A stretch of DNA of 64,000 nucleotides. It comes from Sphingomonadales bacterium Ga0077557 (GTDB lineage Bacteria > Pseudomonadota > Alphaproteobacteria > Sphingomonadales > Sphingomonadaceae). Positions 35,217 through 45,106 of this stretch are shown here, in pieces; position 1 is the stretch's first letter; every line of letters begins with the position of its first letter. Under the pieces are notes generated by a model. The model saw only the letters and a list, made by a program, of their open reading frames with translations, ran no database searches and was not told where the DNA came from. Both the position numbers and the translations under genes were made by a program. The stretch spans positions 1-64,000 of the forward strand of contig LNFI01000009.1 of assembly GCA_001464615.1 (NCBI GenBank), read 5' to 3'.

Positions 35217-36713
35217 CTAGCCGCGTAATACCGCCTGCCGCCCCAAGGCGTTGGCCAGCCCCTTGTGCCGCCGCTCGACCGCTTCGCTGTACAGCGCCAA
35301 ATCATCCTGCGCCAAGGTGACCGCGATGGCGCTGCCGTCATCGTCGAGCCGGGAGCGCTGCAGCGGACCGGCAAGGCCGCCGCTCAGCCGTTGCCCCAGC
35401 CGCATGGCCAAGCCCCACGCCGTCGCGCGTTTAATGTCTGACGGGCTGGCAAGCGGCGGAATCAGCGGCGAAAAATCGGTGCCGCCGCCGAGCGAAGTGA
35501 ACAGCGCTTGGGCAAGCAGCACGCGGCCGCGCGCATCAATCGCCACCCAATTGCCGTGCAACGCAATTTCGACGCCGCGTTCAGCGCGAAATTCAGGATT
35601 GGCGCGCCAGCCGACATCAGCGAGCAGGCAGGCGGCATGGCGCAGGCGGGCGAGTTCGGGGGGCTCGCCGGCAAACAGCGGCGAAATCCAGCGATCGAGC
35701 AGATCGCCATGTTCGGCAAAGCGCCCAAGCCGCCGACCTTCGTCGCGCGCGGCCACAATCAGCGGGTCCTGTGCGCGCTGCTCTGCTGTCAGCGCGCCAA
35801 ACAGCAAGCCTTCGCGCAAGCCAAAGGCAGAAACAATCGTGGTCCGGGACTGAAGGTGGCGCAGCAAGACCCCGAGCAGCGCATTGGCATCCCCCAATGT
35901 CGGAACGCGCGCCGATGACAGCGATGAAATCTCGCGCAGCTTTCCCTTGGCGACATGGCTGAGCGTGCGGCCGATCCGAGTGATCGCCGCGGGCGACATT
36001 TCATATTGGTGGATAACGGGCAACGGATAGCCGGTGATATGCATATCGAGCCGGGCGAGCGAGCGCCACGATCCTCCAACTAGATAAAGCGGCAGGCCAG
36101 TCCCCTTGCCCGTCCAGCCCGCTTCATCAATCATCGTGCCGACCCGGCGATCAAATAATCTCAGTCCCTTGGCTCTGAGCGCGGCGATCCGCAGGACGCC
36201 GAGCGGGAAAGAGGCTCGGTCTTCGACCTGCCCCTTGGCGATGCGGACCAGCTCCAGACTGCCACCGCCAAGATCGCCGACAATGCCATCCGCCAGCGGA
36301 ATGGCTGACAGCACGCCGAGTCCCGCGCCAAGCGCTTCCTGCTCGCCCGACAGCAGTTCCACTTCCAGGCCAAGTGACCGGGCATTGTCGATCAGCACAT
36401 GGCCGTTGGTGGCATCCCGCACGGCAGCCGTGGCGACGGTGCGGAGCTGGGCAACCTCCATTTCGCGCGCCACCGCTGCAAAGCGGCCAAGCGCCGCCTG
36501 TGCCGTCTTCAGCGCCTCTGCATCAATAGCGCCGGTGGCGGCAAAACCCCGCCCCAGTCCGGCCATGACCTTTTCATTGAACAGGATCGCCGGCAGCCGC
36601 GCCGGCCCCTGATAGACCACCAGGCGGATTGAATTGGAGCCGATATCGATGATCGCCGTGCGCGGTTCGGCGACGCTTTCTACCTTGGGCTTGCGGAAAA
36701 GCAGGGTGGCCAT
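35217..36713 (-). CDS. ppx: Exopolyphosphatase (Ppx/GppA family)
   Basis: A 498-aa ASKHA phosphatase releasing phosphate from polyphosphate or pppGpp. TAIIDIGSNSIRLVVYQG is the phosphate-1 motif, IVGDLGGGSLELVRI the phosphate-2 motif, and a C-terminal HD-like helical domain follows (LRHAACLLADVGWRANPE). It lies 24 nt downstream of ppk1 on the same strand, so one operon makes and degrades polyphosphate. Confidence 0.92.
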   Translation of the reverse strand: MATLLFRKPKVESVAEPRTAIIDIGSNSIRLVVYQGPARLPAILFNEKVMAGLGRGFAATGAIDAEALKTAQAALGRFAAVAREMEVAQLRTVATAAVRDATNGHVLIDNARSLGLEVELLSGEQEALGAGLGVLSAIPLADGIVGDLGGGSLELVRIAKGQVEDRASFPLGVLRIAALRAKGLRLFDRRVGTMIDEAGWTGKGTGLPLYLVGGSWRSLARLDMHITGYPLPVIHQYEMSPAAITRIGRTLSHVAKGKLREISSLSSARVPTLGDANALLGVLLRHLQSRTTIVSAFGLREGLLFGALTAEQRAQDPLIVAARDEGRRLGRFAEHGDLLDRWISPLFAGEPPELARLRHAACLLADVGWRANPEFRAERGVEIALHGNWVAIDARGRVLLAQALFTSLGGGTDFSPLIPPLASPSDIKRATAWGLAMRLGQRLSGGLAGPLQRSRLDDDGSAIAVTLAQDDLALYSEAVERRHKGLANALGRQAVLRG

Positions 36714-36737
36714 GGGGTTATAACGCCCGGGATGGCA

Positions 36738-38912
36738 TTAGGTACGCCGCCGCAGCGACAGCTTCGGCACGGAATCGCTGCCCTGCAACGCGGCACCGCG
36801 CCCGGAAAGCGAGGGGTTGGTCATAAAATAGCGATGCAGGTTGAACGGACGCGTGCCCGCCTCAACGCGCACATAGCTGCCATCGGCCTGCAATACCCAG
36901 CTTTGTTCGTTGTCAATCAGGTTGGCGACCATGACCTGATCGAGCACCTGATCATGCACGGTCTTGTTCTCGATCGGCAGCAAATATTCCACGCGACGAT
37001 CGAAATTGCGCGGCATCGCATCGGCTGAAGAGATGAATACCTTTGCGCCATCATTGGGCAACGCCTTGCCATTGCCAAATGCCCAGATGCGGCTGTGCTC
37101 CAGAAAGCGGCCAATGACCGATTTCACGCGGATATGCTCTGACATATCGGGCACACCGGGCTTCAGGCAGCAAATGCCGCGAATGACGAGATCGATTTCG
37201 ACGCCGGCATTGCTGGCCTCATAGAGCTTTTCGATCACCGCCGGATCGACCAGCGAATTCATCTTGGCCCAGATCGACCCAGGCTTGCCGGCCCGCGCAA
37301 AGGCGATTTCGGCATCGATGCAATCGACCAGGCGTTTGCGCAGATCGCGCGGCGACAGGCTGACCAGCGCCATATTCTCCGGCTCGACATAGCCAGTGAC
37401 ATAATTGAACATCTGCGCTGCATCACGCCCGATGCGAGGATCGGCCGTGAAGAAGCTGAGATCAGTATATATTTTTGCGGTGATCGGGTGATAATTGCCG
37501 GTGCCGAAATGGCAGTAGGTGCGGTATTGGCCGCCTTCCCGGCGCACGACCATGGAGACTTTGGCGTGGGTTTTCCACTCCATAAAGCCATAGACGACCT
37601 GCACCCCGGCGCGTTCCAGCGCGGAGGCCCAGAGCAGGTTCTGCTCTTCATCGAAGCGTGCCTTCAGCTCGACAACGGCAGTGACTGACTTGCCCGCTTC
37701 GGCGGCAGCGATCAGCGCGTTGATGACGGCAGGCTGTTTGCCGGCGCGGTAGAGCGTCTGCTTGATCGCGACGACATCAGGATCGCTCGCGGCCTGGCGC
37801 AGGAACGCCAGGACAACGTCAAAGCTCTCATAAGGGTGGTGGACGACGATGTCCTTGGCCTTAATCGCGGCGAAGCAATCACCGCTATATTCGCGGATGC
37901 GCTCCGGGAAGCGCGGCGAATAAGGCGGGAATTTCAAGTCAGGCCGGTCTTCATCGACGATCGCTTCAAGATCGCCAACGCCCAGAAACGCAGCGCCATC
38001 GGTAACGAACGCATCTGCGCCGCCCAGCTCATCGCGCAACGCCGCGCTCAGCTGATCGGGCATCCCCGATTCGAGTTCCAATCGAATCACGCGCCCGCGC
38101 CGCCGCCGCTTGATGGCATTGGCGAAATAGCGGACCAGATCCTCGGCTTCTTCCTCGATCTCGATATCGCTGTCGCGCAGCACGCGGAATTCCGCAGCAC
38201 CAATCACCCGGTATCCCGGAAAAATCACTGACGAGAAGCGCTTCACCAGCGATTCGACCGCAATGTAGCGCACCGTCTCCCCGGGCACGCGCACGAAGCG
38301 CGGCATCGGGGCGGGCAGCATCACCAGTTCCTGGATCGGCTGGTCGTCCGACAAGCGCACCAGATCGAACATCACCGCCAGCCCCTTATTGGGCATGAAT
38401 GGGAACGGGTGCGCCGGATCAAGCGCCTGTGGTGTCAGAATCGGGAAAATCTGTTCGCGAAAATGTGTTTCGAGCCAGGCGAGATCGGCAGCCGGCAATG
38501 CCTCATCGATCATCTTTGACCCGAGCACGGCGATGCCGGTTTCGCCCAGCAAGCGCCGCAATTCGCGCCAGACATTGCGTTGGCTTTCAACCAGCGCATC
38601 GGCCCCCGCCACGATGGCCGTCAATTGCTGGCTGGAATTCAGCCCGTCGGCGGAAAGACGATCGACATCCTGAAGCTGCTGCCCCTTCAATCCCGCGACG
38701 CGGACCATGAAGAATTCGTCCAGATTCGACCCTGAAATCGACAGAAAGCGGAGCCGTTCCAGCAACGGATGCGCAGGGTTGCACGCTTCCTCCAGCACGC
38801 GCCGGTTAAAGGCGAGCCAGGATAGTTCGCGATTGAAATAGCGTTCGCCCGCACTGCTGCCAACAAACAGGTCGTCGTCATCGACTTCCGCGATATGGGC
38901 GGGGCGGTTCAT
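36738..38912 (-). CDS. ppk1: Polyphosphate kinase 1
   Basis: A 724-aa enzyme polymerising the gamma-phosphate of ATP. The N domain starts RYFNRELSWLAFNRRVLEEA. The catalytic domain has HFGTGNYHPITAKIYTD with the phosphorylated His, and AKVSMVVRREG. The C-terminal domain has KVFISSADAMPRNFDRRVE. ATG overlaps the hdaA stop (ATGA). Together with ppx and the separate ppk2 it gives a full polyphosphate set in this window. Confidence 0.95.
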   Translation of the reverse strand: MNRPAHIAEVDDDDLFVGSSAGERYFNRELSWLAFNRRVLEEACNPAHPLLERLRFLSISGSNLDEFFMVRVAGLKGQQLQDVDRLSADGLNSSQQLTAIVAGADALVESQRNVWRELRRLLGETGIAVLGSKMIDEALPAADLAWLETHFREQIFPILTPQALDPAHPFPFMPNKGLAVMFDLVRLSDDQPIQELVMLPAPMPRFVRVPGETVRYIAVESLVKRFSSVIFPGYRVIGAAEFRVLRDSDIEIEEEAEDLVRYFANAIKRRRRGRVIRLELESGMPDQLSAALRDELGGADAFVTDGAAFLGVGDLEAIVDEDRPDLKFPPYSPRFPERIREYSGDCFAAIKAKDIVVHHPYESFDVVLAFLRQAASDPDVVAIKQTLYRAGKQPAVINALIAAAEAGKSVTAVVELKARFDEEQNLLWASALERAGVQVVYGFMEWKTHAKVSMVVRREGGQYRTYCHFGTGNYHPITAKIYTDLSFFTADPRIGRDAAQMFNYVTGYVEPENMALVSLSPRDLRKRLVDCIDAEIAFARAGKPGSIWAKMNSLVDPAVIEKLYEASNAGVEIDLVIRGICCLKPGVPDMSEHIRVKSVIGRFLEHSRIWAFGNGKALPNDGAKVFISSADAMPRNFDRRVEYLLPIENKTVHDQVLDQVMVANLIDNEQSWVLQADGSYVRVEAGTRPFNLHRYFMTNPSLSGRGAALQGSDSVPKLSLRRRT

Positions 38913-39544
38913 GCTGCATCATTCCCTGTGATCATGGCGCGATCGATGATCAGGCCGGCTGGTGCTAATGTGCCCCGTGCGAGCGGAATCGACAAGCGTT
39001 TGCGGGTCTGGCCAACCTCCTGATCAAGTGCATCGACAGCGCGCACTAGGGCGACGTGGCTGCGCTCCAGCCTGGCCAGCAACCATTGCACCAGTTCGGG
39101 TCGGGCATCGAGCCCGCGCCGGGCGAAATCGCGCTCCAGTAACGCATGCATCAAGGCTTCATCGGGCGGATCGATGGCGATGATCGGCGTCGCGGCCAGC
39201 CGTGAACGAAGATCTGGCAAGGTCACCGGCCAGTCGGGCGGCGGGGCATCCGCCACAATCAACAACGGGCGGCGATCGGCCTGGGCATTGTTCCAGGCAT
39301 GAAAAATCACTTCTTCATCGACGCGTTCGGCATCGTCGATGATCGTGCCGCCACTTTGCGCGGCAAAAATCCGCGCGAGCAGGCTGCGCCCGGATTTTCG
39401 CGGGCCGACCAGCATCGCCGCCATGACCGGCCAGGCACCCCAGCGCTTGAGCGCCTGGGCAGCGCGGCTGTTGGAGCTGCTGATCAAGAATGCCGTTTCC
39501 CCGGCCTCCTCAGGATAGGGCAGCGGCAGGGCGAGTTGCTTCAT
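38909..39544 (-). CDS. hdaA: DnaA-related regulatory inactivator HdaA
   Basis: A 211-aa protein related to the AAA+ domain of DnaA. The N-terminal QLALPLPYP matches the beta-clamp-binding motif of Hda proteins, which promote DnaA-ATP hydrolysis after replication begins. The P-loop is present in changed form ([15 protein letters not shown], Arg where Lys is usual), a deviation I believe is common in sphingomonads. ATGA overlaps on both sides join it to DUF2066 and ppk1. Confidence 0.85.
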   Translation of the reverse strand: MKQLALPLPYPEEAGETAFLISSSNSRAAQALKRWGAWPVMAAMLVGPRKSGRSLLARIFAAQSGGTIIDDAERVDEEVIFHAWNNAQADRRPLLIVADAPPPDWPVTLPDLRSRLAATPIIAIDPPDEALMHALLERDFARRGLDARPELVQWLLARLERSHVALVRAVDALDQEVGQTRKRLSIPLARGTLAPAGLIIDRAMITGNDAA

Positions 39545-40800
39545 CCCGCGGTCGCGTTTTCCGGCTGCACATCAGGGGGCGGCAAGGACGTGCGCGGCCG
39601 CTGGATGCGGATTGCACCGCTGCCAAGCGTCACGACAAAGCCACGCGCTTCCAGCGCGGCCTTGAGCGTCGCGACATCGCCGTCATAGCCGACCCGCATC
39701 ACCGAAATACCGCCAAGCGCCAGGCTGGTGGTCACCGCCGACCGCACGCCCGCAATGCCGCGCAGGGTGCGCTCAGTCGCCTCGACCGCGCTGGCACTGG
39801 GCGTATCGAACTGGACGCTGAGATTGCCCGCGCCCGCCGATTCGAGCACGCCGGCATCAGCCGCAAGCGATTCGTCAGTCTCGGTCGGTGCGATTTCAGC
39901 TTCAGGGAGGCGGGCATTCAGACCCGGATCGACGCGGAGCATGCCGTTCGCCAGTGCCGCTTGATAGGCCTGATCGATACGCTTGATGCCGGCATTCAGC
40001 AGCGCGGGCAGCGCATCCCCGCTCGCCACGCGCAACGAGAATTGCGTCAGCAAGCGGTTGTCGGGACCAAATCGTGCCTGAAATTTACCAACGATCGGCC
40101 CGCCTGGGTAAAGCCGCGAGAGGTGAACGATCGGAATCAGCACATCCGATGCACCATATTGCGCCAGCAATGCCTGCCACCACAGCCGACCCGGCCGATT
40201 GATTTGGCCAGCATTCAGCAGCAGCGAATCGGGACCAGTGCCGCTGGGGCGGACATAATCGATCGCGCTATTGCCGGTGCGAAAAGCCGCCCAGGCATCT
40301 TGCCAATCGGTGCGCTGTTCAAACACGCGACCCGCGCCGCCCGACCATTCGACAGGAATGACGAGCATTGGCGGCGATCGCAGGATTTTGCCCGAAACGC
40401 CGAGAATCGCCGCAGCACGATTGCGATCGAACATCACGCCCAACCGGGCGATGTAGCGATTCGGCCCGATTTGTTCATTTTCAACGACAATGCCCGACAC
40501 GATCGCATCAAGCGCCGAATCAGAAAGGCCGCTGCCACCACCGCCCATGCGGCGCGACAGCATCTGCCACCCCTTGCGCTGGGCCAGCCGCCAGCCCGCC
40601 AGGCGAGCAGCCGAGGCGTTCTTGCCCGTGGCATCAACCTCCACGCCGCCGATTTCAAAGCTGCCGGCCGTGCCCACCGCAGGCCGACCCGCCCCATTGC
40701 GACTCTGAGCGCTATCGCCCTGTGCGACGCTGCCGCCGCTGGCGAGCAATGCGGCCATTGCCAGAGCGGCAGGGAAAAATCGGAGGAGGTTCTTGGCCAT
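39541..40800 (-). CDS. DUF2066 domain-containing secreted protein
   Basis: A 419-aa protein with a signal peptide ([19 protein letters not shown]). The mature part starts with the DUF2066 region ([20 protein letters not shown]). The C-terminal third has a possible ferredoxin-like fold, then a Pro-rich tail. DUF2066 genes are commonly beside purM and hda in proteobacteria. The start at 40800 is chosen because the signal peptide begins there; the longer in-frame extension reads antisense to purM. Function unknown. Confidence 0.8.
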   Translation of the reverse strand: MAKNLLRFFPAALAMAALLASGGSVAQGDSAQSRNGAGRPAVGTAGSFEIGGVEVDATGKNASAARLAGWRLAQRKGWQMLSRRMGGGGSGLSDSALDAIVSGIVVENEQIGPNRYIARLGVMFDRNRAAAILGVSGKILRSPPMLVIPVEWSGGAGRVFEQRTDWQDAWAAFRTGNSAIDYVRPSGTGPDSLLLNAGQINRPGRLWWQALLAQYGASDVLIPIVHLSRLYPGGPIVGKFQARFGPDNRLLTQFSLRVASGDALPALLNAGIKRIDQAYQAALANGMLRVDPGLNARLPEAEIAPTETDESLAADAGVLESAGAGNLSVQFDTPSASAVEATERTLRGIAGVRSAVTTSLALGGISVMRVGYDGDVATLKAALEARGFVVTLGSGAIRIQRPRTSLPPPDVQPENATAG

Positions 40801-40863
40801 GTCGGCGCCCTTTTGGCGAAGCAAGCGTGGAAATCCAAGCAGGATATGGCTACCGCATCGTCC

Positions 40864-41973
40864 ATGAACGACACCGACGCCTCCGCCAAGCCCTATACCT
40901 ATGCGCAAGCCGGGGTTTCGATCGCTGCCGGCAACGCGCTTGTCCGGGCGATTGGGCCCATGGCCAAGGCCACCCGGCGCAAAGGCGCAGACGCCGATCT
41001 TGGCGGTTTTGGCGGTTTCTTTGATCTGAAGGCGGCGGGCTTTGTCGATCCGTTGCTGGTCGCGGCCAATGACGGGGTCGGCACCAAGCTGAAACTGGCG
41101 ATCGAGCACAACGCGCATGACGGCGTTGGCATCGATCTGGTCGCGATGTGCGCCAATGATCTGATCGTCCAGGGCGCCGAGCCATTATTCTTCCTTGATT
41201 ATTACGCCACCGCCAAATTGGTGCCCGACGTGGCCGAGCGCGTCATCGCGTCGATCGCGCAGGGCTGCCTGCTCGCTGGCTGCGCGCTGATCGGCGGCGA
41301 GACGGCTGAGATGCCCGGCATGTATGCCGAGGGCGATTATGATCTGGCGGGCTTCTGCGTCGGCGCGGTCGAGCGCGACCGGGTGCTGACCGGTGCCGAG
41401 ATCGCGCCGGGTGACGTCATCTTGGGCCTTGCCTCTTCAGGCGTACACTCCAACGGTTTCTCATTGGTTCGCAGGCTGTCGGCGGATCGCGGCTGGCGGC
41501 TTGATCGCCCTGCCCTGTTCGATCAGCAAACCCTGCTGATCGACGCGCTGATGGCACCGACCCGAATTTACGTGAAGAGCCTGCTCCCGCTGCTCGCCGA
41601 GCGCCGGATCAAGGGACTGGCGCACATCACCGGCGGCGGCTTGCTCGAAAATATCCCGCGCGTGTTACCAGAAAGCGCGCATGCTATGGTCGATGCCGCG
41701 CGCTGGGAACAGCCAAGGCTGATGGCGTTCCTGCAAGCGCAGGGCAGTATCGAGCCCGAGGAGATGGCGCGAACCTTTAATTGCGGGATCGGCATGATCG
41801 CGATCGTGGCAGCGGATCAGGCGACAACAGTGGCCGAAGAGCTGACAACTGCGGGAGAGACCGTCTTCACGATCGGCCACATCGATGCCGGTGCGCGCGG
41901 CTGTACGGTGGCGGGGCCTGCCGATGTTTGGGGCGCTCGCGCTGTCTGGTCGGCGACGCACAATCATGGCTAG
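40864..41973 (+). CDS. purM: Phosphoribosylformylglycinamidine cyclo-ligase
   Basis: A 369-aa AIR synthetase, step five of purine synthesis. Motifs: [58 protein letters not shown] and [22 protein letters not shown] at 40864, or six codons earlier at 40846. It is divergent from DUF2066 (63 bp) and overlaps purN at its end. The long upstream in-frame reading is antisense to DUF2066/hdaA and is not coding. Confidence 0.95.
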   Translation: MNDTDASAKPYTYAQAGVSIAAGNALVRAIGPMAKATRRKGADADLGGFGGFFDLKAAGFVDPLLVAANDGVGTKLKLAIEHNAHDGVGIDLVAMCANDLIVQGAEPLFFLDYYATAKLVPDVAERVIASIAQGCLLAGCALIGGETAEMPGMYAEGDYDLAGFCVGAVERDRVLTGAEIAPGDVILGLASSGVHSNGFSLVRRLSADRGWRLDRPALFDQQTLLIDALMAPTRIYVKSLLPLLAERRIKGLAHITGGGLLENIPRVLPESAHAMVDAARWEQPRLMAFLQAQGSIEPEEMARTFNCGIGMIAIVAADQATTVAEELTTAGETVFTIGHIDAGARGCTVAGPADVWGARAVWSATHNHG

Positions 41974-42535
41974 GAAAAAGGTCGGCATCCTGCTGTCAGG
42001 GCGCGGGTCGAACATGATGGCGCTGGTACAGGCAGCACAGGCGGGCGACAGCCCTTATGCAATCGCGCTGGTCGCCTCCGACAAGCCCGAAGCACCCGGT
42101 ATCGCCTGGGCTGCCGCGCAGGGGCTGGCGGTGTTTACGCAGAGCCCGAAGGGCATGGCAAAGAGCGATTATGAAGCGCTGATCGATGCCGCGCTGCTTG
42201 ACGCCGGTGTCGATATCATCGCGCTTGCCGGGTATATGCGGCTATTGTCCGATGCCTTTGTTGGACGTTGGCGGGGACGAATCATCAATATCCACCCCTC
42301 GCTGCTGCCCAAATATAAGGGCCTGGACACGCACGCCCGGGCAATTGCCGCTGGTGATGCGGTGGCTGGGTGTTCGGTGCATATCGTGACCGAAGAGCTT
42401 GATGGTGGCGCGGTGCTTGGCCAGGCCGAGGTGCCGATTCTGCCGGGCGACACGGCCGACAGCCTTGCCGATCGGGTGCTCGCTGCAGAGCATCGCCTTT
42501 ACCCACGGATTCTGGCAGAATTCGCCGCACAATGA
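41966..42535 (+). CDS. purN: Phosphoribosylglycinamide formyltransferase
   Basis: A 189-aa GAR transformylase using 10-formyl-tetrahydrofolate. The N-terminal [18 protein letters not shown] is the phosphate loop. [15 protein letters not shown] and [20 protein letters not shown] with the catalytic Asn-His are intact. [20 protein letters not shown] follows. The ATG at 41966 overlaps the purM stop by 8 nt. Confidence 0.95.
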   Translation: MARKKVGILLSGRGSNMMALVQAAQAGDSPYAIALVASDKPEAPGIAWAAAQGLAVFTQSPKGMAKSDYEALIDAALLDAGVDIIALAGYMRLLSDAFVGRWRGRIINIHPSLLPKYKGLDTHARAIAAGDAVAGCSVHIVTEELDGGAVLGQAEVPILPGDTADSLADRVLAAEHRLYPRILAEFAAQ

Positions 42536-42909
42536 GCCCCGATCCCGCCATCGAGTTAGCGCGAATCCGGACGATCTGCCTCGCCCTGCCAGCGGCGGAA
42601 GAGCGATTGTCTCACGGATCGCCCGGTTTTTTCATCACCAAGGGCAAGTTTTTCGCCTATTTCTGGCATAATCATCATCATGACGGGATCACCGCCTGCC
42701 ATGTGAAGACCAGCGGGCGCGAGGAACAGGCGATGCTTGTCGAAATGGACCCGGATTTCTATTTCGTGCCGCCCTATCTGGGGCCGAGTGGCTGGATTGG
42801 CATGCGGCTCGATCAGCCAGACACGGATTGGGACCGAGTGGCAGACCGAATCGCCACGAGTTGGGAACTGATCGCGCCGCGCCGCTTGCTGGAATTGGGT
42901 GGACGATGA
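42532..42909 (+). CDS. MmcQ/YjbR family DNA-binding-like protein
   Basis: A 125-aa protein of the MmcQ/YjbR fold: the start pattern IRTICLALPAAEERLSHGSP, then GKFFAYFWHN, and VPPYLGPSGWIGMRLD near the C-terminus. YjbR proteins have a double-stranded-DNA-binding-like fold, but their function is unclear. ATG overlaps the purN stop, so it belongs to the purM-purN operon. Confidence 0.85.
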   Translation: MSPDPAIELARIRTICLALPAAEERLSHGSPGFFITKGKFFAYFWHNHHHDGITACHVKTSGREEQAMLVEMDPDFYFVPPYLGPSGWIGMRLDQPDTDWDRVADRIATSWELIAPRRLLELGGR

Positions 42910-43517
42910 ACGAGATGCCCGACACCGCCGCCGAAAAAGCCGAAGCGGCAGCGATCCGCCGCCGCTGGGTGACACTAGGCGAGGTTGTCGCGATCGCCGG
43001 GCTGATCATTTCGGCGCTCGCGCTGTGGAGCAGTTGGGCCGATCACCGCGCCGACGAAGCAGATAGACGCGCCGAAAAAGCGCTGGCGGCCAAGGCGAAA
43101 ACGGTCGTCTTGTTGACCAGTACGCCGCAGCGTGGCGGCGAGGAATTGGCGCTCGCCGATGCGGCGCACCCGGTGCAGAGCATCACCGTCACTTTTCCCA
43201 CCGCCTTTGGCCTTTCCCCCCAGACCAGTGCGCCCACACCGACAATTTCAGCACGCTGGTTCGCCGCCAAGCTGATGGCGATGACCGATGGCGGGGCTGA
43301 TCGACGCACCGGTCGGCTCCCTGTAATGATCGCCAGCGATTATTGGGATGGCGACCAGCACATCACCGATCGCGCTATTTACGATATCGTTTGGCAAACC
43401 GAAGGGCGGCTGTTGCTCGGTCGGTCGCTCAAGCTCGATGGGCTGATCCTGCGCGAACGCGGCAAGCCCGATCAAGCAAGGGTCGATGCCCTGTGGACCA
43501 AAATTCGACCCAGCTGA
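42906..43517 (+). CDS. Hypothetical membrane-anchored protein
   Basis: A 203-aa protein. One membrane helix near the N-terminus (GEVVAIAGLIISALALWSSW, residues about 25-44) is followed by a charged stretch (DEADRRAEKALAAKAK) and a soluble C-terminal domain. The ATG at 42906 overlaps the preceding stop by 4 nt (ATGA), so translation is probably coupled. The layout suggests a protein anchored by its N-terminus. Last gene of the purM operon. No family recognised. Confidence 0.6.
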   Translation: MNEMPDTAAEKAEAAAIRRRWVTLGEVVAIAGLIISALALWSSWADHRADEADRRAEKALAAKAKTVVLLTSTPQRGGEELALADAAHPVQSITVTFPTAFGLSPQTSAPTPTISARWFAAKLMAMTDGGADRRTGRLPVMIASDYWDGDQHITDRAIYDIVWQTEGRLLLGRSLKLDGLILRERGKPDQARVDALWTKIRPS

Positions 43518-43528
43518 AATATTCAGCT
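43511..43528. terminator. Short hairpin at the convergent ends of two genes
   Basis: AGCTGAA-ATA-TTCAGCT forms a 7-bp stem that contains the stop codons of both convergent genes. It is followed by TTTT on the plus strand and by an AT-rich stretch. It probably ends transcription of the purM operon; activity from the other side is less clear. Confidence 0.5.
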
Positions 43529-44119
43529 TTTAGTTGAATTTTTACGCAGGGAGAGTATATTTCTTTTCGGCTTCGTCGTCCCGTCTGCTGGAATTAGACC
43601 AGGTGACGAGGGGATAGCTTCTGCAGACCCCGGCTGCGGCATAGTGGCGACGAAGTCCTTTTTAACATAATATGGTAGCCCGTCGGCTTTTGCATATTCG
43701 ATTTGCTTTGCTAGCCAATCGATCCCGTTTGCCTTGCCATATACCGACAGCACGGCGTTGGGCGATCCGTCGCTACCTGGCGCAATCGGAACCACCACGG
43801 GATGCCCCGACGAGTCCGTCACCACCAGCACCACCACCAGCGATCCATCGCGACGCTTCGACGGTACGGCAGCTAACGGGTCCATCAGCAAGGCTGGCAG
43901 GTGGTGCCATATGTCCCGACCAACTTCGGGATGCTCGCGGCGGCACCGCGCGACCTTTCCCTGGGTCATGATAAGGTCGGCGGGTGCCAAGCCGACAAAT
44001 TTCAAGATGTCAGGCGTGGGCCCTAAAGAGACCGTTGGGCGCGGGAATTTGTCTCCTCGAATAATCGAATCGACAATCCGCGCCCATGGAGTCGTAGATC
44101 CCAAATCGGGTTCAGCCAA
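43523..44119 (-). CDS. Orphan MuF C-terminal-domain-like protein
   Basis: Coding after the end of ndk, overlapping it by 8 nt with a TTG start at 44119 (198 aa). [20 protein letters not shown], then MTQGKVARC, then [20 protein letters not shown] and VSYGKAN-like [19 protein letters not shown] resemble the C-terminal domain seen in phage MuF and polymorphic-toxin proteins (BECR-fold nuclease-like). The last ~30 residues are an unlike tail. The start is weakly supported; an in-frame extension through ndk is not coding. Whether it is an active toxin-like domain or a leftover is unknown. Confidence 0.55.
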   Translation of the reverse strand: MAEPDLGSTTPWARIVDSIIRGDKFPRPTVSLGPTPDILKFVGLAPADLIMTQGKVARCRREHPEVGRDIWHHLPALLMDPLAAVPSKRRDGSLVVVLVVTDSSGHPVVVPIAPGSDGSPNAVLSVYGKANGIDWLAKQIEYAKADGLPYYVKKDFVATMPQPGSAEAIPSSPGLIPADGTTKPKRNILSLRKNSTKS

Positions 44120-44534
44120 CCAGTTCTTCGGGCTTGAAGAAATAGGCGATCTCGATCGCCGCATTTTCGTCGCTGTCCGAACCATGAACCGAATTGGCTT
44201 CGATCGATTCCGCCAGTTCCTTGCGGATCGTGCCTGGTTCAGCATTGGCGGGGTTGGTCGCGCCCATGATGTCGCGGTTGCGCTGCATGGCGTTTTCACC
44301 TTCCAGCACCTGCACGACGACCGGTCCGGAAATCATGAAGGTCACCAGATCGTTGAAGAAGGGGCGCTCGCGGTGGACGGCGTAAAAGCCCTCTGCCTGT
44401 TCACGGGTCATCTGGATGCGCTTGGAAGCAACGACGCGCAGGCCGCCCTCTTCCAGCATCTTGGTGACGGCGCCGGTAAGGTTGCGGCGGGTGGCATCGG
44501 GCTTGATGATCGAAAAAGTGCGTGTCGCGGCCAT
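44112..44534 (-). CDS. ndk: Nucleoside diphosphate kinase
   Basis: A 140-aa enzyme balancing nucleoside triphosphates. [19 protein letters not shown] is the N-terminal signature. [20 protein letters not shown] and [20 protein letters not shown] carry the active-site His and the family C-terminal motif. Normal length. Its end overlaps the MuF-C-like gene. Confidence 0.96.
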   Translation of the reverse strand: MAATRTFSIIKPDATRRNLTGAVTKMLEEGGLRVVASKRIQMTREQAEGFYAVHRERPFFNDLVTFMISGPVVVQVLEGENAMQRNRDIMGATNPANAEPGTIRKELAESIEANSVHGSDSDENAAIEIAYFFKPEELVG

Positions 44535-44618
44535 GACTGGTGCGGTTCCTGTGCTTGGTTGAGATGGGATAGGTCGCGCGAGCCTTTAGCGGTGGCCAGA
44601 CGTTCCTGCAAGCAGCGC

Positions 44619-45059
44619 TCAGGCGGCCTGTTCCCAGCGGCCGCCATCGTCCTGTTTCCAATAGCGGCGCTCGACACCCGGTTTGTCTGCCAGCGCGCGC
44701 CAGGCAGCGCGGGCCTCCACAATCGCGTCATCGTCAAAAAAATGAAACGCCCGGTCGAAGGACAGCGCATCATCACGCCATAGCGCATCGGCGATGGCGA
44801 TGTTGCGCGCACCATTTGGGGCATCAGTGCCGGCACCGATCAGCACCGGTTGATCAGGGTCATTCGCCGAACCGATTTGCGCGTGCGGCAAAAAGCTGTC
44901 CGGTGCGTAACTCCAGAGCAGCTTGTTGAGCATATCGCGCCGCGCCGGTTCGCTGGCGACAATCAGCAAGCGGCCACCCGTTTCCACGACCTTTTCGGCG
45001 ATTTTCGGCAACACGCGCTCAAGCGGTCGGACGGTAAGGTGATAGAAATCGACCTGCAT
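44619..45059 (-). CDS. holC: DNA polymerase III subunit chi
   Basis: A 146-aa clamp-loader-associated subunit that binds SSB. DFYHLTVRPLERVLPKIAEK, GGRLLIVASEPARRDMLNKL and LWSYAPDSFLPHAQIG match HolC. It follows pepA by 47 nt on the same strand, a common arrangement in proteobacteria. Confidence 0.9.
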   Translation of the reverse strand: MQVDFYHLTVRPLERVLPKIAEKVVETGGRLLIVASEPARRDMLNKLLWSYAPDSFLPHAQIGSANDPDQPVLIGAGTDAPNGARNIAIADALWRDDALSFDRAFHFFDDDAIVEARAAWRALADKPGVERRYWKQDDGGRWEQAA

Positions 45060-45106
45060 CTCTTCCTCACCCTACCATAGACCGCGCATTGGCCAAGGTG
45101 GTGCGC

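Noticed and set aside
38909..39544. Broken P-loop in HdaA as a sign of pseudogene
   Set aside because: The frame is intact with the clamp-binding motif and tight overlaps on both sides; the Lys-to-Arg change is, as far as I recall, usual for this group.
39490..40863. Long in-frame extension upstream of purM
   Set aside because: It is antisense to DUF2066 and hdaA, and the purM family N-terminus begins at 40846-40864.
43523..44119. Prophage remnant
   Set aside because: Neighbours on both sides are core genes (purM operon, ndk, holC), and there is no other phage gene or attachment repeat.
44120..44299. N-terminal extension of the MuF-C-like gene through ndk
   Set aside because: It reads ndk in another frame on the same strand and has no family likeness.
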